Shown here in pieces: positions 18,098 to 27,048 of a DNA stretch of 64,000 bases. The translations under genes were made by a program, and so were the position numbers. The notes under the pieces were generated by a model. The model saw only the letters and a program-made list of their open reading frames with translations. It was not told the origin of the DNA and did not search any database. This DNA comes from Ensifer oleiphilus (lineage in GTDB: Bacteria; Pseudomonadota; Alphaproteobacteria; Rhizobiales; Rhizobiaceae). The DNA is taken from assembly GCF_013371465.1 (NCBI RefSeq), contig NZ_JABWDU010000002.1, forward strand, positions 909,666 to 973,665, read 5' to 3'. Positions within the stretch are counted from its first letter, which is position 1, and each line of letters opens with the position of its first letter.

Positions 18098-18916
18098 TTA
18101 TCCGGCCAGTTCCTCGGCGCGCTGGCGGGCAGCGGCGATGGCCTTGTCAAACAGCGGCTGCATCCCGTCATCTGCCATCAGCACCGCGAGGGCTGCGGCA
18201 GTCGTGCCGCCCGGCGACGTGACGTTCTGGCGAAGCCGCGAGGCGTCGTCGGGGGACTGGTGAAGCAGTTCGCCAGCCCCCGCGACGGTTTCCCGCGCGA
18301 GCCGCATGGCGAGGTCCGCCTTGAGACCGGCCTTGCGCCCGGCCTCCGCCATGCACTCGACGAGGTAGAAGACATAGGCCGGACCACTGCCGGAAACGGC
18401 GGTGACGGCATCGATATCGCCTTCGGTCTCGACCCACTCGACCGGACCGCTGACTTTCAGGAGATCGTGCACCTGGCTGCGCTGCGCCGCGCTGACGCGG
18501 GCATTGGCAAAGGCGCCTGTCACGCCGCGGCCGATCATCGCCGGCGTATTCGGCATGGCGCGCACGGTGGCAGCGGCGCCCAGATGATTTTCAATGAAGG
18601 CAAGCGTCTTGCCTGCGGCGACCGAAACGATGACCGTGCCAGGACCGACGAGCGACTTCAGCGGCGGCAGCACCGTCTCCATCACCTGCGGCTTGACCGC
18701 AATGAAGATCACCGCAGCTTCGACGCCTTCAGGGGCAGAGGTCGCGTGTGTGACGCCATTATCGGCAATCAGCTTTGCCATCGCCGGCGGCGGGCCGGGA
18801 TCGATCACCAGAAGGTCGGCGCCCTTGACGCCGCTCTTTAGCCAGCCGCTGAGCATGGCGCCGCCCATGTTGCCAGCGCCGATGAGAACGATGGGACCGG
18901 AAGCGACGGCAGCCAT
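18098..18916 (-). CDS. proC: Pyrroline-5-carboxylate reductase
   Basis: A 272-residue cytoplasmic enzyme catalysing the NAD(P)H-dependent last step of proline synthesis. The Rossmann loop VLIGAGNMGGAMLSGWL stands at residues 9-25, and the proC signature is present at SGSGPAYVFYLVECMAEAG and TSPGGTTAAAL. The ATG at 18916 has GGGGAGG seven bases upstream; a longer frame to 19075 is antisense overlap only. The start falls one base past the stop of the YbjN gene, so translation is probably coupled. Confidence 0.94.
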   Translation of the reverse strand: MAAVASGPIVLIGAGNMGGAMLSGWLKSGVKGADLLVIDPGPPPAMAKLIADNGVTHATSAPEGVEAAVIFIAVKPQVMETVLPPLKSLVGPGTVIVSVAAGKTLAFIENHLGAAATVRAMPNTPAMIGRGVTGAFANARVSAAQRSQVHDLLKVSGPVEWVETEGDIDAVTAVSGSGPAYVFYLVECMAEAGRKAGLKADLAMRLARETVAGAGELLHQSPDDASRLRQNVTSPGGTTAAALAVLMADDGMQPLFDKAIAAARQRAEELAG

Positions 18917-18917
18917 A

Positions 18918-19418
18918 TCAGGCCTCCCCGACGGTTTCGAACAGGACGGCATCGACAGCGCGTTGCGCATCCATGCCCGACCAGACGACGAACTGGAACG
19001 CCTGGAAATAGGATTCGCAGGCATCGAGTGCGCTCGAAAGCAGAACTTCGACCTGCTGGTTGGTCGGCTCGGCACCGCCGGCGAGCAGCAGCGACTGCCG
19101 GAAGATCACGACCTCTTCCTGCCGCCAAAGATCGAAATGCCCCATCAGCACCTGACCGTTGATATGCGACAGCAGACGTATGACTTCGTTGACCCGGCTA
19201 TCGGGAACCTTGATGTCGAAGGCGCAGGCAAGATGCAGCGCCTCGAACTCTTCCATCCACGAGAAGGACACGTGGTAATCCGCCCACTTGCCTTCGACGG
19301 TCATGGCGATCTCGTCCTCGCCCGACCGCTCGAATGACCAGTCATTGGTGGCGGCCACGAACTCGATCATATCGACCGGGTTGGACTGACGCTCGATTTC
19401 CATTTCCAAAAGGCTCAT
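18918..19418 (-). CDS. YbjN domain protein
   Basis: A 166-residue cytoplasmic protein of the YbjN family. The pattern WSFERSGEDEIAMTVEGKW, then YHVSFSWMEEFEALHLACAFD, and HFDLWRQEEVVIFRQSLLL is clear. The fold resembles type III secretion chaperones; in E. coli YbjN affects motility and stress traits but has no defined biochemistry. It heads the operon that continues into proC with a one-base gap. The N-terminus MSLLEMEIERQSNPVDMIEF is typical for the rhizobial versions. Confidence 0.88.
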   Translation of the reverse strand: MSLLEMEIERQSNPVDMIEFVAATNDWSFERSGEDEIAMTVEGKWADYHVSFSWMEEFEALHLACAFDIKVPDSRVNEVIRLLSHINGQVLMGHFDLWRQEEVVIFRQSLLLAGGAEPTNQQVEVLLSSALDACESYFQAFQFVVWSGMDAQRAVDAVLFETVGEA

Positions 19419-19864
19419 GCATCACCCTAGTAGGCGCGACACAGGCGCGCGTTATCACGTTTACAAGACGCAACTCTGCAAACCTGGCACTGAATAAGAA
19501 CACACTATGATTGCTGAACTCACATCCATCCTGGCTGACTTACCCTGCCTGGAGCTTGTGTGGTCCGTTTCGAATCATCATTTAAAATCAGTGTATAATG
19601 GCGGAGTCAGGCTGCCAGCCCCCCGGCCGAAAAATAGCCGGGTACAACCGGTTACGCGTTGCCATTTCCATTCAGCCCGAATGCTTAAACGACTCTGGCA
19701 TAAGGGTTTTTTGCCAGTGTCCACAGGTGGAAAACTTTTCAGGTTTTATTAACCTCCCTGTGCGGCGTTTCACACCGCCAAGCATATCGACAGCAAAACG
19801 CCCGCGGAATCGATCCGCGGGCGAAGTAAAAACGTTGAAAAGCCGTTACTTGGCAGGGAGGGCG
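19419..19864. other. Intergenic region with promoter-like and hairpin elements
   Basis: A 446-base gap upstream of the YbjN gene and downstream of ubiK. It holds a perfect TATAAT at 19594-19599, followed by CCCGGC/GCCGGG and other short hairpins, a T6 run at 19707-19712 and AACCTCCC at 19750-19757. A rightward small RNA is possible but unproved. The 81-codon frame 19507-19752 has no ribosome site and unusual composition, and I do not support it as a gene. Confidence 0.4.
19790..19823 (-). terminator. Rho-independent terminator of ubiK
   Basis: Arms CGCCCGCGGA (19799-19808) and TCCGCGGGCG (19814-19823) form a perfect ten-base stem; on the minus strand it is followed by GTTTTGC. It lies 42 bases after the ubiK stop. 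Confidence 0.8.
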
Positions 19865-20125
19865 TTACTTGCCGCTTTCGGCGAGACGCGCTTCCAAAGC
19901 CTCGATCCGCGCCAGAAGCGCATCGTTTTCCTCGCGCGCCTTGATCGCCATTTCCTTCACGGCCTCGAATTCCTCGCGCTTGACGACATCGAGCGAGTTC
20001 ATCGCGCGCTCGGCCTGGGCGCGAAAGGCGGTCTCGACTTCGCGGCGCACACCCTGGGCTGCGCCTGCAGCATCGGTCATCAGCTTGGCAAAATCATCCA
20101 TGATGCGGTTGGCGCCTGTGCTCAT
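19865..20125 (-). CDS. ubiK: UbiK-type accessory factor (BMFP/YqiC)
   Basis: An 86-residue protein. The N-terminus NRIMDDFAKLMTDAAGAAQGV and the charged C-terminal coiled coil (ARIEALEARLAE) are typical of the BMFP/YqiC family, whose E. coli member UbiK assists ubiquinone synthesis and whose Brucella member has membrane-fusion activity in vitro. ATG at 20125 is favoured (MSTGANRIMDD); an ATG at 20140 would add five residues. It is divergent from lgt, the usual rhizobial arrangement. Confidence 0.87.
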   Translation of the reverse strand: MSTGANRIMDDFAKLMTDAAGAAQGVRREVETAFRAQAERAMNSLDVVKREEFEAVKEMAIKAREENDALLARIEALEARLAESGK

Positions 20126-20316
20126 CGTCCTGATCTCCATATTCAGCCGCCGCTTCGCATTGCGATGCGGTCCTGGATTTCAGGTAGGGTCAGGCGCGCG
20201 TGGATGCAAGAAAAATCACCAAACCGTGGCGGCCGGTCGGCCGCAACCGGCCTTGACCCCGCCGGATTCGATCGCCATGTTCCGGCAAAACAACCGGTCC
20301 GGAACGAGAAGACATT

Positions 20317-21162
20317 TTGGAAACCATCGCGACCCGCCTCGCCATTCTCCCCTTCCCTGAAATCGACCCCGTGATCTTCCAGATCGGCCCGTTCGCCGTG
20401 CACTGGTATGGCCTTGCCTATGTCGCCGGCATCCTGATCGGCTGGTACTACGCCCGGCGTCTCGTGCAGAACACCGCACTCTGGCGCAACGGCGAACCGG
20501 CAGCGACGCTCGCTCAGCTCGACGACTTCCTGCTCTGGGCTGCCGGCGGCATCGTGCTCGGCGGCCGCATCGGTTACATCCTCTTCTATGATCTCGGCTC
20601 CGTTGTCGAAAACCCGATCCGGGCGCTGGAGATCTGGAACGGCGGCATGTCGTTCCACGGTGGCTTCCTCGGCACGACGCTTGCGATGATCATCTTTGCG
20701 CGCCGCAACGGCATCGCCATCTGGAGCATGTTCGATATCGTCGCCGCCGTGGTGCCGATCGGCCTGTTCTTCGGCCGCATTGCCAACTTCATCAACGGCG
20801 AACTGTGGGGCCGGCTGTCGACTGCGCCCTGGGCCATAGTGTTCCCGACCGGCGGCCCTTTTGCCCGTCATCCGAGCCAGCTTTATGAGGCAACGCTCGA
20901 AGGCCTGGTGCTGCTCGCCGTCATCGCCTGGTTCATCTATCGCCGCCATGCGCTGAAATCGCCGGGCCTTGTCACCGGCATCTTCGTTCTCGGTTATGCC
21001 GCCAGCCGCATTTTCGTCGAATTCTTCCGTGAACCGGATGCGCAGATCGGCTATCTTGCCGGCGGCTGGTTGACCATGGGCATGCTGCTTTCGCTGCCGA
21101 TGGGGCTTGCCGGTATCTGGGCGATTGCCCGGGCGCGCCGGGCGGCCGTCGCCGCCGCATAA
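20317..21162 (+). CDS. lgt: Prolipoprotein diacylglyceryl transferase
   Basis: A 281-residue inner-membrane enzyme that transfers diacylglycerol from phosphatidylglycerol to the lipobox cysteine, the first step of lipoprotein maturation. About seven transmembrane helices are visible; the family motifs are [29 protein letters not shown], the signature [15 protein letters not shown] and RHPSQLYEA near the catalytic region. The start is a TTG at 20317, giving [14 protein letters not shown]; no better ATG exists nearby. The next gene begins 12 bases after its stop. Confidence 0.95.
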   Translation: METIATRLAILPFPEIDPVIFQIGPFAVHWYGLAYVAGILIGWYYARRLVQNTALWRNGEPAATLAQLDDFLLWAAGGIVLGGRIGYILFYDLGSVVENPIRALEIWNGGMSFHGGFLGTTLAMIIFARRNGIAIWSMFDIVAAVVPIGLFFGRIANFINGELWGRLSTAPWAIVFPTGGPFARHPSQLYEATLEGLVLLAVIAWFIYRRHALKSPGLVTGIFVLGYAASRIFVEFFREPDAQIGYLAGGWLTMGMLLSLPMGLAGIWAIARARRAAVAAA

Positions 21163-21174
21163 CGGGACGGACGC

Positions 21175-22278
21175 ATGACGACACCACTCGCCGACAAGAT
21201 CAAGGCGCTGATCCGGACCAACGGCCCGATCAGCGTCACCGACTATTTCTCGCTGTGCCTGGCGGATCCGGAGCACGGATATTACCGCGTCCGCGAACCC
21301 TTCGGCAAAGCGGGCGACTTTACGACGGCGCCGGAAATCAGCCAGCTTTTCGGCGAGATGATCGGCATCTTTCTGGTCCATGCCTGGCAACAGCATGGCA
21401 CGCCGGCGAAAACCGTGATCGTCGAAATCGGCCCCGGCCGCGGCACGATGATGGCGGACGTCCTGCGGGTCGTCAGGCGCCTTTTGCCCGAGCTCTATGC
21501 AGCCGCCAGCGTGCATCTGGTCGAGACAAGCGGTCGTTTGCGAAAGGTCCAGGCGGAGACGTTGGCGGCCCATGGCGAGAAAGTGGAATGGCACGAGAGT
21601 TTCGAGACCCTGCCGGACGGCTTTCTGCTGCTGGCGGCCAACGAACTTTTCGACGCCATTCCGATCCGCCAGTTCGTGCGCACACCGCAAGGCTTTCGCG
21701 AACGCATGGTCGGTCTTGATGCCGAGGATGAACTGACATTTGCGGCTGGGATTGCCGGCATCGACCCTACATTGCTGCCGTCGCCGGCGCAGGCGGTTGC
21801 CGAAGGCACGATCTTCGAGATCGCCCCCGCCCGCGACGCCGTCATGGCGGCCCTTTGCGAGCGACTGAAGATCGGTGGCGGCACCGCCGTCATCATCGAT
21901 TACGGATACCTGGCCACCAACTATGGTGACACGCTGCAGGCGCTGCTCGACCATCAATATGATCCGCCGCTCGCCAATCCTGGCCGCGCCGATCTCACCA
22001 GCCATGTCGACTTCGAGCAGCTCGCACGCCGCGCGAAGAACGACGGCCTGCAGATCAACGGCCTTGTCCACCAGGGGGATTTCCTGATCGGGCTCGGCCT
22101 TCTGGAGCGCGCAGCAGCCCTCGGCCGCGAGAAGGATGCCGTGACCCAGGAGGGTATCCGCCAGGATGTCGAACGGCTTGCCGGATCCGGTGAAGGCAAG
22201 ATGGGCGAACTCTTCAAGGTGCTCGCCGTCAGCAGCCCGCCGATCGCGCTTCCGCCATTCCGAAAACCCAAGGGCTGA
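21175..22278 (+). CDS. SAM-dependent methyltransferase, NDUFAF7/MidA-like
   Basis: A 367-residue protein. Motifs of COG1565 are visible: GYYRVREPFGKAGDFTTAPEISQLFGEMIG near the start (about 40-70), the SAM-binding EIGPGRGTMMADVLR, and IIDYGYLATNYGDTLQAL. Human NDUFAF7 methylates an arginine of a complex I subunit, and alphaproteobacterial members may do the same, but the substrate here is an inference. It lies between lgt and pgeF on the same strand, a conserved rhizobial block. Confidence 0.88.
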   Translation: MTTPLADKIKALIRTNGPISVTDYFSLCLADPEHGYYRVREPFGKAGDFTTAPEISQLFGEMIGIFLVHAWQQHGTPAKTVIVEIGPGRGTMMADVLRVVRRLLPELYAAASVHLVETSGRLRKVQAETLAAHGEKVEWHESFETLPDGFLLLAANELFDAIPIRQFVRTPQGFRERMVGLDAEDELTFAAGIAGIDPTLLPSPAQAVAEGTIFEIAPARDAVMAALCERLKIGGGTAVIIDYGYLATNYGDTLQALLDHQYDPPLANPGRADLTSHVDFEQLARRAKNDGLQINGLVHQGDFLIGLGLLERAAALGREKDAVTQEGIRQDVERLAGSGEGKMGELFKVLAVSSPPIALPPFRKPKG

Positions 22279-22531
22279 ATACCTCAGGCGCGCCGGCCAA
22301 GGGTAAATTCGCCGATCCTCTTGAGGTATCGCAGCCCCCATTGCTCCGGGCGTTCGACGTTTGGTGCCATGGGCAAGGCGCCTCCTTCCGACGGCACTCC
22401 TGTCGTTCGGCAATTGACAGCCCAGCCGTCGCGGGTCAACATCGCGCCGGCAAATCAGCCGCCATTCACCGGGCCGCACGTGCCCCCAACCCCATTTGAA
22501 ACTCACATCAAAGCAAAGGGCGAAAACACCG

Positions 22532-23326
22532 ATGCAGCACGATGCCGCGCTTTCCCCCGTGCAAAGCTCGCTCTTCAGCGACAAGGCCGGTCCGGCGATC
22601 GCACATGGTTATTTCACCCGCCAAGGCGGCGTTTCCGAAGGCATCTATCGCGGTCTGAATGTCGGCCTCGGCTCGAACGACGACAGGGCTAGGGTCGGAG
22701 AAAACCGCGCCCGCGTCAGCCGCTGGTTCGGTGCCGATCCGGAACGTCTCGCCACCGTCCACCAGGTCCATTCTCCCGACGCGGTCGTCGTCGACGCCAA
22801 CTACAACGGCAGCCGGCCGGATGCAGACGCCTTGGTGACGGCAACGCCCGGTGTGGTGCTCGGCGTGCTGTCGGCCGATTGCGGGCCAATCCTGTTTGCC
22901 GACGCGGATGCCGGCGTTATCGGCGCCGCCCATGCCGGCTGGAAGGGCGCGCTCGGCGGCGTACTCGAAAGCACCATCGAGGCGATGCTGACGCTCGGCG
23001 CGCGGCGTGAGCGCATCGTCGCCTGCCTCGGCCCGTCGATCAGCCGGCGCAACTACGAGGTCGGTGCAGAGTTCGTCGACCGGTTCCTGGCGACCGATGG
23101 CAGCTATGACCAGTTCTTCGGCCCATCGGAACGCGATGGCCACGCGATGTTCGACTTGCCGGGCCTGACGATCGCGCGCCTGACGGCCGCCGGTGTCACC
23201 GCCGAAAACCTCGACATCTGCACCTATTCCGACGAGGACCGTTTCTTCTCCTACCGCCGCACCACGCATCGGCAGGAGCCGGATTACGGCCGACAGATAT
23301 CCGCAATTTGCATACGGGAGAGCTGA
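22532..23326 (+). CDS. pgeF: Peptidoglycan editing factor / multicopper-like (YfiH)
   Basis: A 264-residue cytoplasmic enzyme of the YfiH/PgeF family. Motifs are HGYFTRQGGVSEGIYRGLN, ADCGPILFADADAGVIGAAHAGWKGALGG with the zinc-binding Cys and His, GPSISRRNYEVG, and CTYSDEDRFFSYRR. Family members hydrolyse or correct wrongly amidated UDP-MurNAc peptides, or act on purine nucleosides in other reports. The ATG at 22532 gives the normal N-terminus; a TTG at 22496 would add 12 residues. It is followed by the M24 gene with one base between stop and start. Confidence 0.9.
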   Translation: MQHDAALSPVQSSLFSDKAGPAIAHGYFTRQGGVSEGIYRGLNVGLGSNDDRARVGENRARVSRWFGADPERLATVHQVHSPDAVVVDANYNGSRPDADALVTATPGVVLGVLSADCGPILFADADAGVIGAAHAGWKGALGGVLESTIEAMLTLGARRERIVACLGPSISRRNYEVGAEFVDRFLATDGSYDQFFGPSERDGHAMFDLPGLTIARLTAAGVTAENLDICTYSDEDRFFSYRRTTHRQEPDYGRQISAICIRES

Positions 23327-23327
23327 C

Positions 23328-24479
23328 ATGGCGCTGCAATTTGCCCAGGAGGAATATGCCGCCCGCCTTGAGCGGCTGACGGCGAAGATGCGCGAAGAAA
23401 AGCTCGACGCGGTTCTGCTCTTTGCCCAGGAAAGCATGTACTGGCTGACGGGCTACGACACTTTCGGTTATTGCTTCTTCCAGACCCTGGTGGTCAAGAA
23501 GGACGGCTCGATGGTGCTGCTCACGCGCTCGGCCGACCTGCGCCAGGCCCGCCACACCTCCAATATCGAGCGCATCGAGATCTGGGTCGACCGCGTCAAC
23601 GCCGACCCGACGATGGACCTGAAGAACCTGCTCAGTGAGATGGACCTGCTCGGCAACCGCATCGGCGTCGAGTACGACACGCACGGCATGACCGGCCTCA
23701 CCGCGCGCCTCGTCGACCATCAGCTTTCGACCTTCGGCGAGCTGATCGATGCTTCGCTGCTCGTCAGCCGCCTGCGCCTGATCAAGAGCCCGGCGGAAAT
23801 TGCCCATGTGGAAAAGGCCGCAAGCCTTGCCGACGACGCACTCGACGCGGCGCTGCCGCTCATCGGCCCCGGCGGCAACGAGGCCGACATCCTTGCCGCG
23901 ATGCAGGGCGCGATCCTTGCCGGCGGCGGCGACTATCCGGCCAACGAGTTCATCATCGGCTCCGGCGCCGACGCGCTGCTGTGCCGCTACAAGGCCGGTC
24001 GTCGGCTGCTCGACAGCCAGGATCAGCTGACACTCGAATGGGCCGGCGTCAGCGCCCATTACCACGCCGCCATGATGCGCACCGTCGTCATCGGCGAGCC
24101 GACCAACCGCCACCGCGAGCTTTACAGCGCCTGCCGCGAGACAATCCAGGCGATCGAAATGGTGCTGCGCCCCGGCAACACCTTCGGCACCGTCTTCGAC
24201 GTGCACGCCAGGATCATGGACGAGCGCGGCCTCGCCCGGCACCGCCTGAACGCCTGCGGCTATTCGCTCGGCGCGCGTTTTTCTCCCTCGTGGATGGAGC
24301 ACCAGATGTTCCATTTCGGGAACCCCCAGGAGATCGAGCCCGACATGTCGCTGTTCGTGCATATGATCATCATGGATTCCGACAGCGGCACCGCCATGAC
24401 GCTCGGCCAGACCTACATCACGACGACCGATACCCCGCGCGCTCTTTCCCGTTACGGATTGGACTTCATTTCTGCTTAG
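23328..24479 (+). CDS. M24-fold peptidase homologue lacking the metal ligands
   Basis: A 383-residue protein with the creatinase-like N-terminal domain (LTGYDTFGYCFFQTLVV) and a C-terminal pita-bread fold. Ordinary M24 aminopeptidases carry two metal-binding aspartates in DxG...YxSDxTRT; here the segment is EWAGVSAHYHAAMMRT, with Glu237 and Ala248 in the two places while Arg251 is kept. This resembles the metal-independent creatinase and ectoine hydrolase (DoeA/EutD) branch more than Xaa-Pro aminopeptidases. GGGAG stands before the ATG. The substrate is unknown. Confidence 0.85.
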   Translation: MALQFAQEEYAARLERLTAKMREEKLDAVLLFAQESMYWLTGYDTFGYCFFQTLVVKKDGSMVLLTRSADLRQARHTSNIERIEIWVDRVNADPTMDLKNLLSEMDLLGNRIGVEYDTHGMTGLTARLVDHQLSTFGELIDASLLVSRLRLIKSPAEIAHVEKAASLADDALDAALPLIGPGGNEADILAAMQGAILAGGGDYPANEFIIGSGADALLCRYKAGRRLLDSQDQLTLEWAGVSAHYHAAMMRTVVIGEPTNRHRELYSACRETIQAIEMVLRPGNTFGTVFDVHARIMDERGLARHRLNACGYSLGARFSPSWMEHQMFHFGNPQEIEPDMSLFVHMIIMDSDSGTAMTLGQTYITTTDTPRALSRYGLDFISA

Positions 24480-24568
24480 GGAAATCCGCCTACAATCGCG
24501 CTGAAATGGCAGACAACAGGAGCTCACTTCACAGAACTGCCGCGAAGGAAAGACGGACGGTTTCAACG

Positions 24569-25393
24569 ATGCGAAAGCTTTTGACGCCCATTGCAGGCCT
24601 CGGCCTTGCAGCCGTACTGGCGAGCTGCAACAGCACGGACGCGCTGATCCCACAGGTCGACGTCGGTGGCGGAACGTTCCGCTCGCCGCCGGTGACGCAG
24701 TCCGATCTAGAGTCGATGTCGACGCAGACAGCCGTCGTTCCGGTGCAAAGCTCGCCGGTGCAACGCACCCAGGCCTTCGCCTCGCAGCCGGCGCCCGCCA
24801 GCATGCCGACGGAATATGCGACCGGCGACAGCACCTACACCGATCCCGCCGGCTCGCTTGAGGCACAGGCAAACCGGCTGGCCTCCGGGACAGAGCCGGT
24901 GCAGAACACGGCGATGCTCGCCGAACCTGCACCCGTCGAAACATCCGAGCCCAGCGTCGAGAAAGTTCAGGAACAGCCACAGCAGCAGCCGGCCGTTGCC
25001 TCCGTGCCGTCGGCAAGCACGGCAACAAGTGGAACGATCCGCTTCCTGCCGATCATCGGCGCGCCGGTGGCAGCCGTCACGCCGCTTTCGAAGCAGCTCG
25101 GCGCCGAGGCCCGCAGCCATGGCCTGACGATCAAGGGATCGGCCGACGCCAGCAGCGAACACATCCTCAAGGGCTACTTCTCGGCGCTGAAGGACAATGG
25201 CAAGACCACGATCGTCTATGTCTGGGACGTGCTCGACGGCAGCGGCAACCGGCTGCACCGCATTCAGGGACAGGACTCGGTCGCAACAGCTGGAGCCGAC
25301 CTCTGGGAAGGCGTTCCGGCCGCAACCATGCAGGCCATCGCCACCAAAACCATCAACGCCTATCTCGAATGGCGGCAATCCAGACCCGGTTGA
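24569..25393 (+). CDS. Lipoprotein with low-complexity linker, unrecognised
   Basis: A 274-residue predicted outer-membrane or periplasmic lipoprotein. The signal peptide ends in the lipobox LASC (cysteine near residue 21). A Ser/Pro/Gln/Ala-rich linker (about 40-145) precedes a folded domain of about 120 residues (TIRFLPIIGAPVAAVTPLS, EHILKGYFSALKDNGKTTIVYVWDVLD, ending in TINAYLEWRQ). The domain is conserved in rhizobia but I cannot assign a function. An upstream ATG (24506) would put 21 charged residues before the signal peptide and is less likely. Confidence 0.78.
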   Translation: MRKLLTPIAGLGLAAVLASCNSTDALIPQVDVGGGTFRSPPVTQSDLESMSTQTAVVPVQSSPVQRTQAFASQPAPASMPTEYATGDSTYTDPAGSLEAQANRLASGTEPVQNTAMLAEPAPVETSEPSVEKVQEQPQQQPAVASVPSASTATSGTIRFLPIIGAPVAAVTPLSKQLGAEARSHGLTIKGSADASSEHILKGYFSALKDNGKTTIVYVWDVLDGSGNRLHRIQGQDSVATAGADLWEGVPAATMQAIATKTINAYLEWRQSRPG

Positions 25394-25436
25394 TACAAAG
25401 TTTTTAGGATAATGCGCTTCGCGGCGCAGCATTCCC

Positions 25437-25464
25437 CTTGCATTCAAGTTCAGTGTCGCTAAAA
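25437..25464 (+). promoter_or_regulatory. Candidate sigma-70 promoter of prs
   Basis: CTTGCA (25437-25442), a 16-base spacer and CTAAAA (25459-25464) approximate the rhizobial CTTGAC / CTATAT consensus. It would give a leader of about 130 bases for prs. Confidence 0.4.
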
Positions 25465-25600
25465 AGCGGCCGATCAGCTCTGAACGGCGGCCATCCCGCA
25501 AAGATTGTCCGCGATTGGAATGGCTCTCGGAATCTGCGCGGAAAATGCCGCTCCCGGATGAACCCGGACGGTAGCCGCGCCAGCTCAAGGCGGTCCGTCA

Positions 25601-26533
25601 ATGAAGGTTTTCGCAGGCAATTCGAACCGGCTGCTGGCCGAAGCGATCTGCAACTATCTCAACCTGCCTCTTGGGAAAGCGACCGTAAGACGGTTTGCCG
25701 ACCAGGAGATTTTCGTCGAGATCGGCGAAAACGTGCGCGGCGAGGATGTCTTCATCATCCAGTCGACCTCGTTCCCCACCAACGATCACCTGATGGAACT
25801 GCTCATCATGATCGATGCGGTGCGTCGCTCCTCGGCCCGCCGCATCACCGCGGTGCTGCCCTATTTCGGCTATGCCCGCCAGGACCGTAAGCCCGGTCCG
25901 CGCACGCCGATCTCAGCCAAGCTGGTTTCCAACCTCATCACCGAGGCCGGCGCCGACCGCGTTCTGACCCTCGATCTTCATGCAGGCCAGATTCAGGGCT
26001 TCTTCGATATCCCGACCGACAACCTCTATGCGATCCCGATCCTCGCCCGCGACGTCAAGGAAAACTACGACCTGAAGAACGTCATGGTCGTTTCGCCCGA
26101 CGTCGGCGGCGTGGTGCGCGCCCGTGCGCTCGCCAAGCGTCTCGACTGTCTGCTGGCCATCGTCGACAAGCGCCGTGACCGCCCGGGTGAATCCGAAGTG
26201 ATGAACGTCATCGGCGACGTCAAGGGCAAGGACTGCCTGCTGATCGACGACATCGTCGATTCCGGCGGCACGCTCTGCAATGCAGCAGAAGCCCTTCTGA
26301 AGAACGGCGCAACCAGCGTCACCGCCTATATCACCCATGGTGTGCTGTCGGGCGGCGCGGTTGCCCGCGTCACCTCGTCGATGCTGAAGGAACTTGTCAT
26401 CACCGACTCGATTCAGCCGACGACGGCCGTCCAGTCCGCCCACAACATTCGCGTCATCACGACGGCGACCCTGCTCGGCGAAGCGATCAATCGCACCAGC
26501 CAGGAAGAATCGGTTTCGAGCCTCTTCGACTGA
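25601..26533 (+). CDS. prs: Ribose-phosphate pyrophosphokinase
   Basis: A 310-residue cytoplasmic enzyme making PRPP from ribose 5-phosphate and ATP for nucleotide, histidine and tryptophan synthesis. Motifs are [32 protein letters not shown] (ATP site), [16 protein letters not shown], the flexible loop KRRDRPGES, and the PRPP-binding signature [17 protein letters not shown]. Length and all motifs are normal. It is monocistronic; after it come two large palindromes. Confidence 0.96.
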   Translation: MKVFAGNSNRLLAEAICNYLNLPLGKATVRRFADQEIFVEIGENVRGEDVFIIQSTSFPTNDHLMELLIMIDAVRRSSARRITAVLPYFGYARQDRKPGPRTPISAKLVSNLITEAGADRVLTLDLHAGQIQGFFDIPTDNLYAIPILARDVKENYDLKNVMVVSPDVGGVVRARALAKRLDCLLAIVDKRRDRPGESEVMNVIGDVKGKDCLLIDDIVDSGGTLCNAAEALLKNGATSVTAYITHGVLSGGAVARVTSSMLKELVITDSIQPTTAVQSAHNIRVITTATLLGEAINRTSQEESVSSLFD

Positions 26534-26610
26534 GGCCGGTTCGACCTGCCGGCAAAAGTAACCGCTGTCGTGAAGCGGGATTGGGCCGTCATTTTCCGTG
26601 GCTCCGGACC

Positions 26611-26646
26611 AGCGCGTTGCGTCTAAACAGCTTTATGCAACGCGCT
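26611..26646. repeat. 10-bp inverted repeat, likely dispersed rhizobial element
   Basis: AGCGCGTTGC (26611-26620) and GCAACGCGCT (26637-26646) are perfect inverse complements around a 16-base loop. It lies about 80 bases after prs. The wording resembles a short palindromic sequence seen repeatedly in rhizobial intergenic regions; copy number cannot be checked here. It has no T-run, so it is not a classical terminator. Confidence 0.55.
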
Positions 26647-26710
26647 TCCACGGCTTGATTTCACGTATGTCGGCGTCGCAAAACGGCTGTGCATTTTTGT
26701 GCGGCACGCC

Positions 26711-26768
26711 TTGTCGCATAATTTGATCCTTAAATCGGAAACTATTTAAGGATGAAATTGTGCGACAA
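26711..26768. repeat. Large 25-bp imperfect palindrome
   Basis: The left arm 26711-26735 (beginning TTGTCGCATAATTTGATCC) and right arm 26744-26768 (ending GAAATTGTGCGACAA) pair at 23 of 25 positions around an eight-base loop. It is AT-rich inside a GC-rich genome, in a 515-base gap between prs and a small lipoprotein gene. No gene or T-run accompanies it. It may be an operator for a large dimeric regulator, an attachment or transposon-end remnant, or a structured RNA. Confidence 0.75.
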
Positions 26769-27048
26769 ATCAAAGTGCTACAGTGATATTTGCGCGTCTG
26801 GCCAGGCGGCGGCGCGCTTAATTACCCACCCTAAGAGTTGTCATCTTCCATCCGTAGGGGTAGCATTTGCCCCCTGCAGCCAACGTCTTTCTCTGCAGAC
26901 TGCATAGTTCATCGATAAGGTTCTTCTCGAATAGAAGACCTCTTGATACTTCGAAGGATATCTTCGGAAAGCCACTTTCATGCAGCGCCACCCCGGTGGC
27001 GGCTCCACCGATCTATGCCGATCACGCACGGATAATTTGGAGGAAAAG

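Noticed and set aside
19507-19752. 81-codon frame in the gap upstream of the YbjN gene
   Set aside because: No ribosome site, no domain, and it crosses hairpin-rich noncoding sequence.
20143-22584. 813-codon minus-strand open frame opposite lgt, methyltransferase and pgeF
   Set aside because: It is antisense to three well-identified genes, has no ribosome site and a shadow-type amino acid composition (Arg, His, Gly and Asp rich), as expected in a GC-rich genome.
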